NCBI RefSeq assembly: GCF_024679245.1
Contig: NC_090186.1
Location: 34,608,946-34,672,945 of the forward strand
Length of the DNA: 64,000 bases
From: Pseudorasbora parva
Taxonomy: Eukaryota; Chordata; Actinopteri; Cypriniformes; Gobionidae
Direction: 5' to 3'
How positions within the stretch are numbered: position 1 is the first letter of the stretch; each line of letters opens with the position of its first letter. Made by a program: the position numbers and the translations under genes. Below the pieces are notes generated by a model, which had not been told where the DNA came from, did no database searches, and saw nothing but the letters and a program-made list of their open reading frames with translations. Of this stretch, positions 50,068-61,496 are shown piece after piece.

Positions 50068-52714
50068 TTATAAATGTTTATGAAATCAGTCTTTTTAGAA
50101 ACCGCCGTCTCTAAATTAATCTGTGGTGAAGTAAGTAATACAGGAAAAAAAAAAAATCTACAGGAAAAAGTTAGTTCAGGCAAGAATTAAAAAAACAAAT
50201 CGTAGATATCAATGTTATAAAATGAAGTAAAACTACTCTAAAACTACTACTTTTCCGGGTTTGAATAATTAACAAGGTTGATTTTTCTGTATTTACAGTT
50301 TTTGTTGTTAGGTTTATAGACATTTGGAGTTAATTTTTTATTCAAAATGACATTCATATTCAAAAACGATCCATCGAATGTTACCGTCAATTTGTATTGT
50401 TGAGGTCTCTGTGTTCAGGTGCCACGTTACAACTATTACGTTTACGTAAATATGGTGTCTACGCAATATCTTTGCAAATAGTGTTATTTGTTAAGTACAT
50501 TGTCTAATTATATTTTTTTTGTAAAAAATATTTCAAAGGAAACTTCAACTAAGTAAAAATTACTCAACCTATTTCTGGTCAACTTAAAAATAACTTATTT
50601 TCCTTTTGTTCATTTTACTTCACTTATTTAAGTACAGTTGACTTAATTCCATATATTACTTAAAATATGCTTTAAAAAATTACATTTTACACTTTTTTTC
50701 AGTCTAGTACATTCACCATATTGTCATTATCAATACCAAACTACTAGTGGCAATTTTTATCCTCTCCTGTGACCTTATGGGATAGTAAAGAGGAACTATA
50801 TAAATCAAAGTTTACAAAGTATTTAATTACCAAATATTCTTAGACTTTCTGTCAGTTTTATCGAGTATACTTGTGTAATTACGTGTAATTTTAAGTATAT
50901 ATTAAATATACTTTCTTATTTTTAGTTCAAAAAAGTATACTAATAGAGCACTTCAATAAACTCTTTTGTAAGGGGAAGTATGACATTTCAGATGAAGCCA
51001 TATCCATAAAGGTCCATTGGCCGCTGGTGTTGGGTAAAGACCATCTTGCAATTATTATTATTATTTTTTACATTTCCGTTTCAGCTGCTTCTTCCTAATC
51101 AGATGAAGATGGTTAGGATCAGTAATCATTTTTGCGTTTCAGAGTCCTCCTGTACTTTCCATTCACCAGCACTGTCAGGCAAAACCATCACAAACATCAT
51201 GCTCAGTTTGAAATCTAGTGAAGAGGGTCATGGGCAAGTATTACCACCATGTTAGAATCTTTTGAAAAGTTGACATTAGGTTGCAGTACATCTTGTGTTA
51301 AAGTCTAAAGTTTTGAAATGACCTGCACAGAGGGGTTAATATCTCAAACTCTGCAGTATTAACAGCTCTTGTATAATGCCAATTGATCGTTATTCAATAT
51401 GCAAAAGATGATAGACTGTTGGAACAGACAGGGTGTGATGATGGCAGGGGTTCTAAGTCAATTTTTCGACATACCATGTACCTGGAAATTAGAATAATAA
51501 ACACTCCAATAGTGATTTATCATGTTGCGGCTGCAGTGCTTACGGACCTGGGCTCCTGGAGATAGAGAAGTCAGGGAGGAGATTCTGCCATACTGTTCTC
51601 TCAGGGAAAAAAGCATGAAAAGACAGGAATAAACAGCAAAGTAGGTCAGTCCAGAAAACAGCTCTGAACAGTCAGAACACTGTATTATGGAATGAAGTCA
51701 TTTTTTTTTTTCTTCAAAGTTATTGTTCACAAAGAACAGCAAGTCTGTATAGAGGTACAAATCAGTGTACTGCTTTGTGTTGCCATCATGCTGTTGGCTT
51801 AAAGTGGCTGAACAACAGTTTTGCTTTGTTATAACTGCTAAATATATTGTTCTTAAAATATATAGATTTTCTTATAATTCAACTTCATGTAGTTTTAAAT
51901 TCATGTTGTTTATCCTGTCTTTCGTTCATTGTTTTTAATACAATTCAATTTCTGAGATCTTTCTGTCCCTCCATTGACAGCTACACAACTACACTTTTTA
52001 TGAAAAAGTTCATTAAAAGATAGTACAACTAATTCATATGAACTGAGCGGTTTAGTCCAATTTTTCTGAAGACACTTCATCGCTTTATATGATGAACAGA
52101 TAGAATTTAGTCTTTTTAATCAAAGTGGTAGTTGCGTAGCTTTCGATGGAGAACGGAAAGCTCTCAGATTTCAGCATGAACGAAAGTCTTGCAGGTTTAG
52201 AATGACATGAGGGTTAATTAATGACAGAATTTGAATTTTTGGTTGAACTGTCCTTTTAATGGTGCCCTAGAATGAGTTGAAACAATATTTTAAATTGTTT
52301 GCTGATATCTACAGGTGGCTTATTTAAGGGCAAAAATTGTCCAGATACAGCTTTGCAGATCCATGCTGATTTTGAGGAACAACTATGCAGTGGTTTTGAG
52401 AAAACGGAAACGGACGCTTCTGAGTGGTAAGTTTAGTTTTTATTTTTAGTAAAAACCTGCAAAACGTAACTGTTACGTCAATCCTGGAACTTCAGCCTAA
52501 ACATTAATTTAGGTATAACGTAAACTTTTTACGTCAGCAGTCACAAATTCATTTTTAGCATTGTAAAAACATTTTAATCATTGTAATGTGTCACGGTGTG
52601 ATTTTACAATGATAGCTTCACTTTGAATCACAAACTCTCAACAGCGAACTTGGTAGTGTGTAAATATGTTGTTTGTACTGTTCAGTTTGACAGTAGAGTC
52701 AAAAATAAAAAAAT
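50068..52714. other. Intergenic, no recognised gene
   Basis: AT-rich DNA. A minus-orientation fragment with TTTTTGGTTGAACTGTCC near 52238-52258 is a diverged AGGGATAGTTCACCC terminus, followed by a GGTGCCCTAGAATG element end at 52261. No coding sequence recognised. Confidence 0.4.
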
Positions 52715-52716
52715 AA

Positions 52717-52971
52717 CTCTTAAAAATAAAGGTTCTTAAATGGTTCTGTGGCAGGGTGTATGGTTCCATGAAGAACCTTTAATATCCAAAGATCCTTCCA
52801 ATTGCACAAAAGGGTCTATGTAGTGGAGGTTCTTTAGACTATAAAATGGTTTTATAATGACTATAAAACCTTTAACAAAACGGTTCTTCGAGGAAGAAAA
52901 AATGGTACTTCGATGGCATCACTGTGAAAACCCATTTTTGGTTCTTCCTGGCACCTTTATTTTTAAGGGTG
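52717..52971. mobile_element. MITE-like element (CTTAAAAATAAAGGTTC ends)
   Basis: 255 bp bounded by CTCTTAAAAATAAAGGTTC and CACCTTTATTTTTAAGGGTGT, inverted copies of about 17 bp. The interior has AAGAACC/GGTTCTT words. A widespread fish non-autonomous repeat type by memory. Confidence 0.7.
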
Positions 52972-53009
52972 TAGGGCGGGGGGATTGAGCCCCTTTACTT
53001 TGAAAGTAA

Positions 53010-53500
53010 AAGTGCCTTTTTCGATCTGTCTCGCGATTTCTACCGAGGGGAAACCAGTAGCAATTTAATCAGAAATGGTTTGACAGTGGATAAAATCATT
53101 ACTTAGTGCTTGTTGGAATAGTTGGAAGTGCCCCCTTCTTCAGTATCCGACGCTGAGCGAAGCCTGCTTGATATTGTCCCGGGTTAGAAAAACTGTCCAT
53201 GGTGAAATGGGCCGAGCAACTTTGAATTAAATTGTTGCGGTATCCAGTTATAGATAAACATCAACCATGATTGTTGTTAGTTTTGTTCTGTAGGAAGGGT
53301 ATGAAAAGTCCTCACATCCCCTACAAAGCCTGGAACAAAACATTTATTTCCATGATCTGCCATTTTCGCTTTCCTCGATGGGCCCTTGATCCTTCACAAT
53401 ACCTGCAGAACTTTCGATGATTCGGCTGCGCAGTTCCTCGTGGCCTATTACATGAGCTGTTATATGCAAATTTTGGGGGCGTACATATTGATCCCGACTA
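53010..53500. repeat. Dispersed repeat shared with 6230-6640
   Basis: TGGATAAAATCATTACTTAG, GAAATGGGCCGAGCAAC, TATGAAAAGTCCTCACAT and TTTTGGGGGCGTACATAT have ordered counterparts at 6289-6605. Non-coding; the hAT-like element starting at 53501 abuts its right side. Confidence 0.55.
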
Positions 53501-54847
53501 GGGATGTCAACGATTAATCGATGATCGATTAATTGTCGATAAGACATTTGATCGATAAGACTTATCGATCATCGATTAAGCAGGGTCATGCGCGTGCGCG
53601 CGGCTCAACCGCGAAACGGGAGGAAAAAATGAAGCGAGCGTGCCCGAGTTCTATTTGGGACCATTTTACAGCAGGAGTTACACCTTCATCATGACTGCAA
53701 GTTTGCATGTGAATTCGCAGCCTTTTGTTTTGTGCAAATGTAAGTTGTAATATTGTGTTTATTTTGTGCAGGCCTATCTATAGCTGATTTATCTCATAAG
53801 GAGGCATTTGGTTAATAATTAATTTTAGAGGCGAGCGGTAGTCAAAGCGTGGCGGTGATCAGCTTCAGTTCCAACAGCAATGCACAACTAATAATGACTA
53901 TGATTGGGACTGTCATATTACACAACATTAATGAGAACACTATTGTAATAAAACATTGTGATTGTTAATTATTTGGGTTTATTTGCCGTGTGTTTCATTG
54001 CGTTGATCCAGGAAGAGCGCATGCACAACATGAGTCACGCATTCTGACTCGAGCATTCAAGTTCATTTCTGCATTGGCATCAGATTGTGCTGAAGTAATT
54101 TGTAATATTACATTTATTTTGTAATGTTATATGTGATCAATCATAAAGGATGCGTTTCTTTTAGTGAAATAAAACGCACTAGCAAGTGGCTTCAGTCAGT
54201 GATGGCTACCGGTTTTCATTCAGTGCTTCGGCTTTCGCGCATACACAGCAATGCATAATAACTATGATTGGGACGATCATATTATATAACAGAAATGAGA
54301 ACACTATTTAAATAAATGGTTGTAAAGTCATTGGGTTTAGGTGCCAAGAGCGTTGTTCCAGGACGAGCATGTGTACATGTCTCCCATTCTGAATATGAAT
54401 ATCAGCAACTCAATTCAAGTTCACTTGTGCATTCGCATCATTTTGTGAATATATAATTTGTAATATTTTGTTAACGTTATATAAATCTGATTAATCTCAT
54501 ATAGGAAGCTTTTTGTTAAGTTAAATAATGCGCTAACAAAGAGCTTCAATGTAACTTTAGTGTTGATTCAGCGCATCCGCTTCAGCTCACGCAGTTCAAA
54601 CAGCAACGCACGACTAATAATAACTATGATTGGGACTGTCACATTACATAACATTAATAAAAACAATATTTTAATAAATCGTTTAATAAGGTGACGTTTC
54701 AGCACGTTGTTCTTGGAAGAGCGTCCACACATTCTGAATAACAGATCTGAGGCGGCGTTCATGTTGTATTACAGGTTATATTTGGTTATTAAATAAGTCA
54801 TTTAATTAAATTATAAATCGCATCGACAAATTTTACAATCCCATAGC
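53501..54847. mobile_element. hAT-like element with internal 363-bp tandem units
   Basis: The left end TAGGGATGTCAACGATTAAT is followed by ATCGATTAAT words; the right end appears to be CGACAAATTTTACAATCCCA. The interior is largely about three degenerate tandem units of 362-364 bp. No 8-bp duplication was recovered and no transposase ORF is recognised. Confidence 0.6.
53720..54790. repeat. About three 362-364-bp degenerate tandem units
   Basis: The motif ACTATGATTGGGAC recurs at 53897, 54261 and 54623 (spacings 364 and 362). In each unit it is followed by an ATTA-ACA-AATGA-AA stretch, a GAGCG/TTGTTCC block, a CATTCTGA block and, in two, TTGTAATATT with a TCTCATA step. Confidence 0.75.
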
Positions 54848-56380
54848 CCTTTGTTTAGATAAAAAAAATCCTTCTCATTCATTTGGTGAAGAACATAGCG
54901 TTTTGAGGGTTTGGCATCACGACATCTTTGTTTCAAAAAGGCTGACCGTTAAAGAACAAGTCTTCCGGACATCCTTTAGAATTCAGATTACGACAAAATC
55001 CTAAAGTGTTTCCAGTTAAGTGTGCCATATGCATCAGACAGTCAGCCAATGGTCTGTGGGTGTGACGTCTGATGAGGCTAGAAATCTACTGCGGAGCCCT
55101 CTTCAGTGCGGGTTTTAACAAAAGTGTGCATCGAGGGCCATATTGACAGCAAAGAGTCTAAAATGCATATGAAATGTGCCATTTAGCACAGGGCCTCGGA
55201 ATATAGTTCACAGATCATATAAAAAAACACTTTTATGCTACTTTATTGTGCTTTTGTATCATTAGAGTTTAATAGGCCCAGTGCCCCTTCGCTTCATTTT
55301 ATTAAATAAGGTGGCCAGATTTCTTAAAAATTCACCTTTTCTATCACATAAAAATGAAATTCATTATTTCTTTCAGTTTTGAATGACATGCAGTAAATAA
55401 TAACTTTTAGAATTTTAATATCCAATAAAACAGAACTTTTAAAACGGAAAGGTCAAAGCCTAAGCCAGGGTGTTTCAAGCTGGGATCTGTTGATCTGTGG
55501 ACCCTCATGGCTTCGCATGGGAGTGCTATAGGGTGTCCTTGGAAATGTTTTGAGAAAATCAGTGCGAAAAAAAAAATTTTAAATGAAAAAAAAAAAAAAA
55601 GATTAAACTAACTAATCAAATTAAGTTGATTGAAGTAAAATAAATAAAATAAATAAATACAATTATATTAAAAACAATTAATATATATATTAGAGATTAG
55701 ATATATTAAGATTAGATTAAAATAAATAGCTTAAAATAATAAAATTTGAATTTATATAAAAAAGAAATAACTACATAAATAAAAACACAATGATTAAATA
55801 ATAAAAATAAAAATAATATTTGATTTCACTAAATCAAAGTGGTACTTTTTTTATTTTAATACATTAAAAATAAGAAAGCCGTATAAAAAATCAAAAATTG
55901 TAAATGAATACATTTGAATAAATAATTTGATAAAAATAAATAATTGAATAAAACTAACTTGCATACAGTATTACAGTAAGTAGATCAAAAAAGGAATGAT
56001 GTAATGTAATACAAACTAAATATTTATAATTTTCACATGAAAATAGCTGCCTTGATAGGGGTCTCCGAACTTGATGATGATCATATTTGGGAGTCTGTGG
56101 CGTCTAAAAGATCGAAAAGCCCTGGTCTAAGCCATAAATAATTTTCTATATTGATGGGTAAAATCATTACTCTTTATTATTATTTGATATTTTGACACTA
56201 CAGCTAGGCAAATGTAGTTACATCATCAAATGAAATTATTCACATAATCAGTGTCGTTTATCTACAATTTTTTTGTTTTCACCACAAAATGCAGATTATG
56301 AATCAAAAGACAAATAACTGTGCATTATGTGAAGAACAAAAGCACACTAAGTGTGCAGTCAGACATCAAAGCTGACTGTG
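54848..56380. other. Intergenic, repeat-like, A-rich
   Basis: No gene. 55565-55950 is strongly A/T-rich with AAATAAATAA words. 54963-55150 (CATATGCATCAGACAGTC, CTGATGAGGCTAGAAATC) looks repeat-derived. Confidence 0.4.
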
Positions 56381-56389
56381 TGCCAGCAC

Positions 56390-56900
56390 CTTCATTAATA
56401 ACAGTTAGAGCTGCATCAGGAAGGCTCGGTGATGAGCTCTTGTTTTAGCAGCCCGTCGCTGGAGAAACAGCTGTTGAGTAGCGAGGGCAGGCAGGCAGGG
56501 GGTGGGCCTCAGCGGCTGGTCCAGATTCAGCCCTGATGGCTAATTAAAGGTTTGGGGCCATCAAAAGCGGCCCTACTTCCCTCTTCCTGGGAGCAGCCAT
56601 GCATGGCGTGTGTGCCGTGCCAGCGGAGCAGTGAGGCAGGGGTCATCTCTGCCTCACAGCTGTGCGAGGCAAGCTCGACGGGCACCCTGTCCATATACCC
56701 GCTCCCGCTCTCTCGCTACACCCGTCTGCTGCCGGGAAATGTCTGTTGTCTGCAACTGTCTAATCATATATTAATTACTCATGATCAGTCTGCTTTTATT
56801 CAATTTCAAGATGTGTGGCAGGCCCGGCTAATGTAATAATAACTGATATCCGGACGGTTTTAATGAAGTGATCAAATTTTGCTGGATGAAATTGTTGCGT
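56390..56900. other. Candidate conserved non-coding element
   Basis: A GC-rich island in AT-rich surroundings. It has GATGGCTAATTAAAGGTTTG at its left and TATATTAATTACTCATGATC at its right, i.e. TAATTA homeodomain-type cores, and no repeat signature. The plus-strand frame 56552-56836 has no recognisable domain. This looks like an enhancer-type conserved element but only by appearance. Confidence 0.3.
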
Positions 56901-57193
56901 GTTTCTCCATCATAATGGTCATTTTTTGGCAGTACAGTCACTTAAAAATGCTGAATAAACTAGAAAAGGGTCTTTATGTGGTGAATAAGCAATGCTGGAT
57001 GTTGGTATTGGTCCAGACCGAAGTCCCGAGTCCTCAAAGTAATTAATTTGGAAAGCTATTTGCTTTTCAACACTTTCTGTTAACACAGCATTTTAACAGA
57101 ACAGTCTGTAAACTGAGTGGACAATACTTGAAGATGGATTGTGAGGAGTGAATGCAGCTTAGAGTTCATTTAGGATGTAGTACAGGTATCTGG

Positions 57194-57726
57194 TAGCCTG
57201 ACAAGCCAGACCCACAAAACAAGATGTTTGATCTGGAAACTCACCATAGACAGGGCTCAATCCGAGGGGCGGGATAAACGGTTGTCTTTCAAACTCCCTC
57301 TGCACGCAATAGGATAGCGCTACACCAACCAGAGCAACATGAAGGTGAAGCAGAGCTTGCTGATAGATTAAACATTCACCGTATCCGGTCGGCTAAACTC
57401 CGAACACATCTTCCCTTTTTAAGAATGACTTCAGTGCCGCTCTTTGTTCTTTTCTCAGAGAAAAGCTTAACTCCAAGTCTTCCAGAGTCGCGGTCAGAGC
57501 TGATTCGAAAGACCGCAGCCATTTGCCAGTTTCTGTGTTTACTAGAAGCACGCAAACGCAACTCGGCCGTTGTCATTATGGCCCCGCCCGCCGACTCTAT
57601 ACACGATGTGATTGGGCCGTCCAGATTCTGAGGAATACAGCTCAGATGGGTATTGAGAGTGCCTAGACGACACTTGCGGGCAAATTAAATTTGCTGCCGC
57701 TAGAGTGCGTCTAGATTTCTAGGCTA
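57194..57726 (+). mobile_element. 9-bp-TSD DNA transposon family, copy C
   Basis: A 533-bp unit from TAGCCTGACAAGCCAGACCC to TCTAGATTTCTAGGCTA. Flanks GGTATCTGG (57185-57193) and GTTATCTGG (57727-57735) match at 8 of 9. It aligns end to end with copies A and D. No transposase. Confidence 0.88.
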
Positions 57727-57735
57727 GTTATCTGG

Positions 57736-58230
57736 CTGATTTAGTTTAAACAGAAAATATATTTGTCAATAAAAGTTGTAACTTATTCAAGTTGGATACA
57801 ATTAGGTATACAAAAGCTGTTACAGTCATTAATACTCGTTATTTGTGTGATTGAATGTATAGACTAATTGTATTAATAAATGTGTGTCAATATGCAAACA
57901 TTTGACTTTTTTATAAATATTTTATGCTGTGTTCCATTTATGTTGGAAGAGCTAAGATGGATGCGTCCAGGCAAACCTTTTGGCATACAAACACATAAAA
58001 AGTGGTATTTTGCACACATAATGCTGAAGTATCATGTCACAAATAGAGGATGGACAGTACTGTGTGCGCCACTGAGTTTATTGATGCACAGACAAACGGA
58101 GAAAAAGTTCTGTTTCACCATTGATGTGCTGAGTAGCCATATTAGATCCTGAAGCGGGGGTTATTGCTGGTTGTTTCCTAATCACAAGACTTAAAGGGAT
58201 GTTGCAGTTAAAAGTTCCTACCTGGAACTA
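57736..58230. other. Spacer between copies C and D, no recognised feature
   Basis: No gene recognised; the 90-codon plus-strand frame at 57880-58152 has no known domain. Confidence 0.4.
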
Positions 58231-58239
58231 GGAATTTCC

Positions 58240-58756
58240 TAGCCTGACAAGCCAGACCCACATCAAGATGTTTGGTCTGGAAACTCAGCATTAACAGGGC
58301 TCAATCCGAGGGGCGGGATAAACGGTTGTCTTTCAAACTCCCTCTGCAAGGTGTGCACGCAATTGGATAGCACTACAACCAACCAGAGCTAGTTGAAAAA
58401 TTAAACTTTCGCCGTATCTGGTCGGCAAAACTCAGAACAAATCTTCCCTTCTTAGAATGACTTCAGTGCCATTCTTTGTTCTTTTCTCAGAGAAAAACTT
58501 AACTCCAAGTCTTCCAGATTTGCGGTCAAAGCTGATTCGAAAGACCGCCGTTCACTAGTTTCTGTGTTTACTAGAAGCACGCAAGTGAAACTCTACCGTC
58601 ATTATGTTAAGCCCCGCCCACCGACTCTATACACGATGTGTTTGGCCCGACCTGAGTTTGGCGTTTACAGCTCAGAAGTGAATTGAGAGTTGCTAGATGA
58701 CACTTGCAGGCAGATTAGATTTGCTGCCGCTAGGGTGCGTCTAGATTTCTACGCTA
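58240..58756 (+). mobile_element. 9-bp-TSD DNA transposon family, copy D
   Basis: A 517-bp unit from TAGCCTGACAAGCCAGACCC to CTAGATTTCTACGCTA. Perfect 9-bp duplication GGAATTTCC (58231-58239 and 58757-58765). Same orientation as copy C, 0.5 kb away, but with a different target sequence, so an independent insertion. Confidence 0.9.
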
Positions 58757-58765
58757 GGAATTTCC

Positions 58766-59210
58766 CACTTACAAGGACAAATGATACCAGTATTGAACAT
58801 TTAAAGGTCTGGGTGGCGGGTCATTTATAGCCTTTTCTCACAGCAGCTGGAATAGTTAAAATGTATAATTTTGATGGTGGATTGTAATCCAGAAACGTCC
58901 AAACGACAATCATCAGTGACAACTGGAGATTCACCTGTAGTCAAGAGCAAAAGATTAGACTGTATGGAAATTAAAATCTACAGTATGGGTAACACTAATA
59001 CACACTAAATACACAGTCACACAATGCTGAGGTACAATATCCACAGTGGTGCAGTTAATGACAGCCACACAAACTCCTCAAAACATTAGATTTATCCACG
59101 CTGAGGAACTGATGTATGATGCACATATCAATGATAATTACCCAAATAACTGCAATTGCAATTGCAGGTTTCAAACAGAGAAGGCGACAAAGAGGCAAAA
59201 CTTACAGACT
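58766..59210. other. Intergenic, no recognised feature
   Basis: No coding sequence or transposon terminus recognised. Confidence 0.4.
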
Positions 59211-60045
59211 GCAAAATGAAAATTGTCATTAATTACTTACCCTCTTGCCGTTCCAGACCCATAAAACCTCAGTTAATCTTCGTAACACAAATGAAGATAT
59301 TATTGTTGAATAAAGACAATTTTTTTTTTTCTGAAGCCTCTGAGCTTAAATGAATCAGCGTTTTTTTGGGTGCTAACCCTTTACGGAAGATTGAATATTT
59401 TTACCATAAAATACCATGTACAAAATTCTGATTCTGCCAGTGTTTCCCACAGCAAGTTAAAATAAAAATTTGCATTGAAGCTAGTGCAAAGTGCAATTGG
59501 GCAATATGGACAGGTGACTGTGATCTCTGAATACACACACTATGACCTGACTAATTTCATGTTCACAGTGGGATTAAAAATGCGAACAGCTGGCATTATT
59601 CCAGTTGAAAATGTCTGACTCTAACAGAGGCTGCTTGGGGCAGTCAGATGGTGCCAATCAGTTCTCTGAAACGGGCCAGTCTTCGTGTGAACTGAGTGAC
59701 AGGTGATGGAACTGTCAGAGAAGGGAAACAACAAACTGAATTCACCCTCTCAATGTGTTTGGGAACTAATGCATTATTCATCTGAAGCACTGACAGTCAG
59801 AAGTTAGGCGATGGTTGAAAGCTGGGTTTAGTTCATTAAAAATATATATAAATTCTGCCCTGTTTACTCAGCCTCAACATAATTTGATTAGATTTTTCTT
59901 TTTTCTGTAGACATTTTTAAGGAATCTTGTTTTAAAAAAATATTCTTCTTTGGGGTTCCATGGTCTAAGAACAGCATACGGATCTGAAATGACATTAGGG
60001 TGAGTAAATAATGACATACTTTTTATTTTTGTGTGAACTATCCCT
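59211..60045 (-). mobile_element. AGGGATAGTTCACCC-family element, minus orientation
   Basis: The right end GTGTGAACTATCCCT is followed by TTAA (60046-60049), preceded by GGGTGAGTAAATAATGACAT. The left part has TGAAAATTGTCATTAATTAC then CTTACCCTC, the other end's inner motif, with its terminus lost. 835 bp, non-coding. The middle (59420-59820) could be unrelated sequence. Confidence 0.5.
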
Positions 60046-60099
60046 TTAAGGCTTGTCAATCTGATGCAGCATTGGAGACTTCTGCAGCCCATCTCTGCT

Positions 60100-60420
60100 G
60101 AGCTCATTATAAAGTCTTTCTCTGCCCAAATGAATGACTAATGCATTGATAACATGCGGGCTAATGCTTGAATGTGGCAGGCATGCTGTCACTGCAACTT
60201 GTCAGAGGTCGTAATTGGACTTTCATAAACAGTGAAATCTTTTGGGATAGAGATGGCAGCGGGCAGCACTCTCTGATCACTGATCAGTTTGCTCTTATTG
60301 TCCATTTGATGGATGGCTTCTTTACTCCAGCTCAGGCCATAATGGAGCATTTGTGTCTCTTAAGACCTAATGGGCTATTATGGGATTAACTGCTGGTAGA
60401 TCCTTTTTTATCCGTATCTC
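60100..60420. other. Candidate conserved non-coding element
   Basis: Balanced composition with AATGACTAATGCATTGATAA and CTAATGGGCTATTATGGGAT (homeodomain-type cores) and no repeat signature. A weak suggestion only. Confidence 0.25.
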
Positions 60421-60599
60421 TGTTAGCCTCTCTCTTTCTATTTTTCTTTCTCAATTCATCTTTTTCTATTTAAAGCTTCTGTCTTTTTGGGGGATGTTAA
60501 AGGAATAGTATATCTTTTGTATCCTTTTTAGAGCTTGAAGGCCATTCAAATGAATCTGATTAAATAAAACTTTAATAATTGCAAATATCTAATCCAATA

Positions 60600-60849
60600 A
60601 CATGGCAGAAACTCAATGTATTTAGGCATGTAGATATGGTCAAGATGATCTGGTGAAGTTCAAACTGAGCATCAGAATGGGAAAGTTGATTTAAGTGGCT
60701 TGTTTGATAGTGTCAGATAGTCTGGTCTGAGTTTTTCAGAAACTGCTGATTTACTAGGATTGTCACACATTCATCATCTGAATCATCTGGAAAAGTGAAT
60801 ATCCAGTGACCACCGGCAGTTCTGTCGGTGAAAATGTGTTGTTGATGCC
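60600..60849 (+). pseudogene. Tc1-like transposase N-terminal remnant
   Basis: Plus-strand DNA resembles the 5' part of a fish Tc1 element. GAGCATCAGAATGGGAAAG carries the start region, and FSETADLLGLS is the recognition helix of the first paired-like helix-turn-helix. Stops (e.g. after SVR) and indels destroy the frame, and everything after the first DNA-binding subdomain is missing, where the opposite-strand Tc1 fragment begins at about 60850. Confidence 0.65.
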
Positions 60850-61190
60850 AGAGTTCATAACATTATGACCACAATCCTAATATTGTGTTGGTCCCCCTTT
60901 TGCTGCCTTGCGAGCCATGGACTCCACTAGACCCCTGAAGGTGTGCTGTAGTATCTGGCACCAAGATGTTAGCAGCAGATCCTTTAAGTCCTGTAAGAGT
61001 TGGCGCCTCCATGGATTTGACTCGGTTGTTCAGAACATCCCACAAATGCTCGATTGGATTGAGATCTGGGGAATTTGGAGACCAAGTCAACACTTCAAAC
61101 TCAATTCCTGAAACATTTTTGCTTTGTGGCAGGGCACATTATCCTGCTGAAAGTGGCCACAGCCACCAGGGGATACCATTTCGGTATGGT
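60850..61190 (-). pseudogene. Tc1-like transposase C-terminal remnant, second family
   Basis: On the minus strand the frame 61093-60863 includes LTWSPNSPDLNPIEHLWDVL, the block around the third catalytic residue of a Tc1 DDE domain (Glu in NPIEH), then the typical C-terminal tail. CATAACATTATGACCAC at 60857 is terminus-like. The first and second Asp blocks are absent upstream. This family differs from the one starting at 61312. Confidence 0.8.
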
Positions 61191-61496
61191 TCAATATGTG
61201 CTATGTTCAGGGAAAAAGGACTACTGTCAAATAAAAAAATAAAGGAAATAAGAACAAATAATCTAACTACAAAGCAACAGCAGAAATAAATTCTAGAGCA
61301 AAGATACAAATAAAATACAAACTCAAAAAAGTTGGGGCACTGTACAAATTGTGAATAAAAGCAGAATGCAATGATGTGGAAGTTAAAAATTTCAATATTT
61401 TATTCAAAATACAACATAGATGATATATCAAATGTTTAAACTGAGAAAATGTATAATTTTTAAGTTTAATTTAAGTTGATTTTAAATTTCATGGTA

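Noticed and set aside
53501..54847. 8-bp target duplication for the tandem-unit hAT-like element
   Set aside because: Left flank ATCCCGAC and right flank TAGCCCTT do not match, so termini or assignment remain uncertain.
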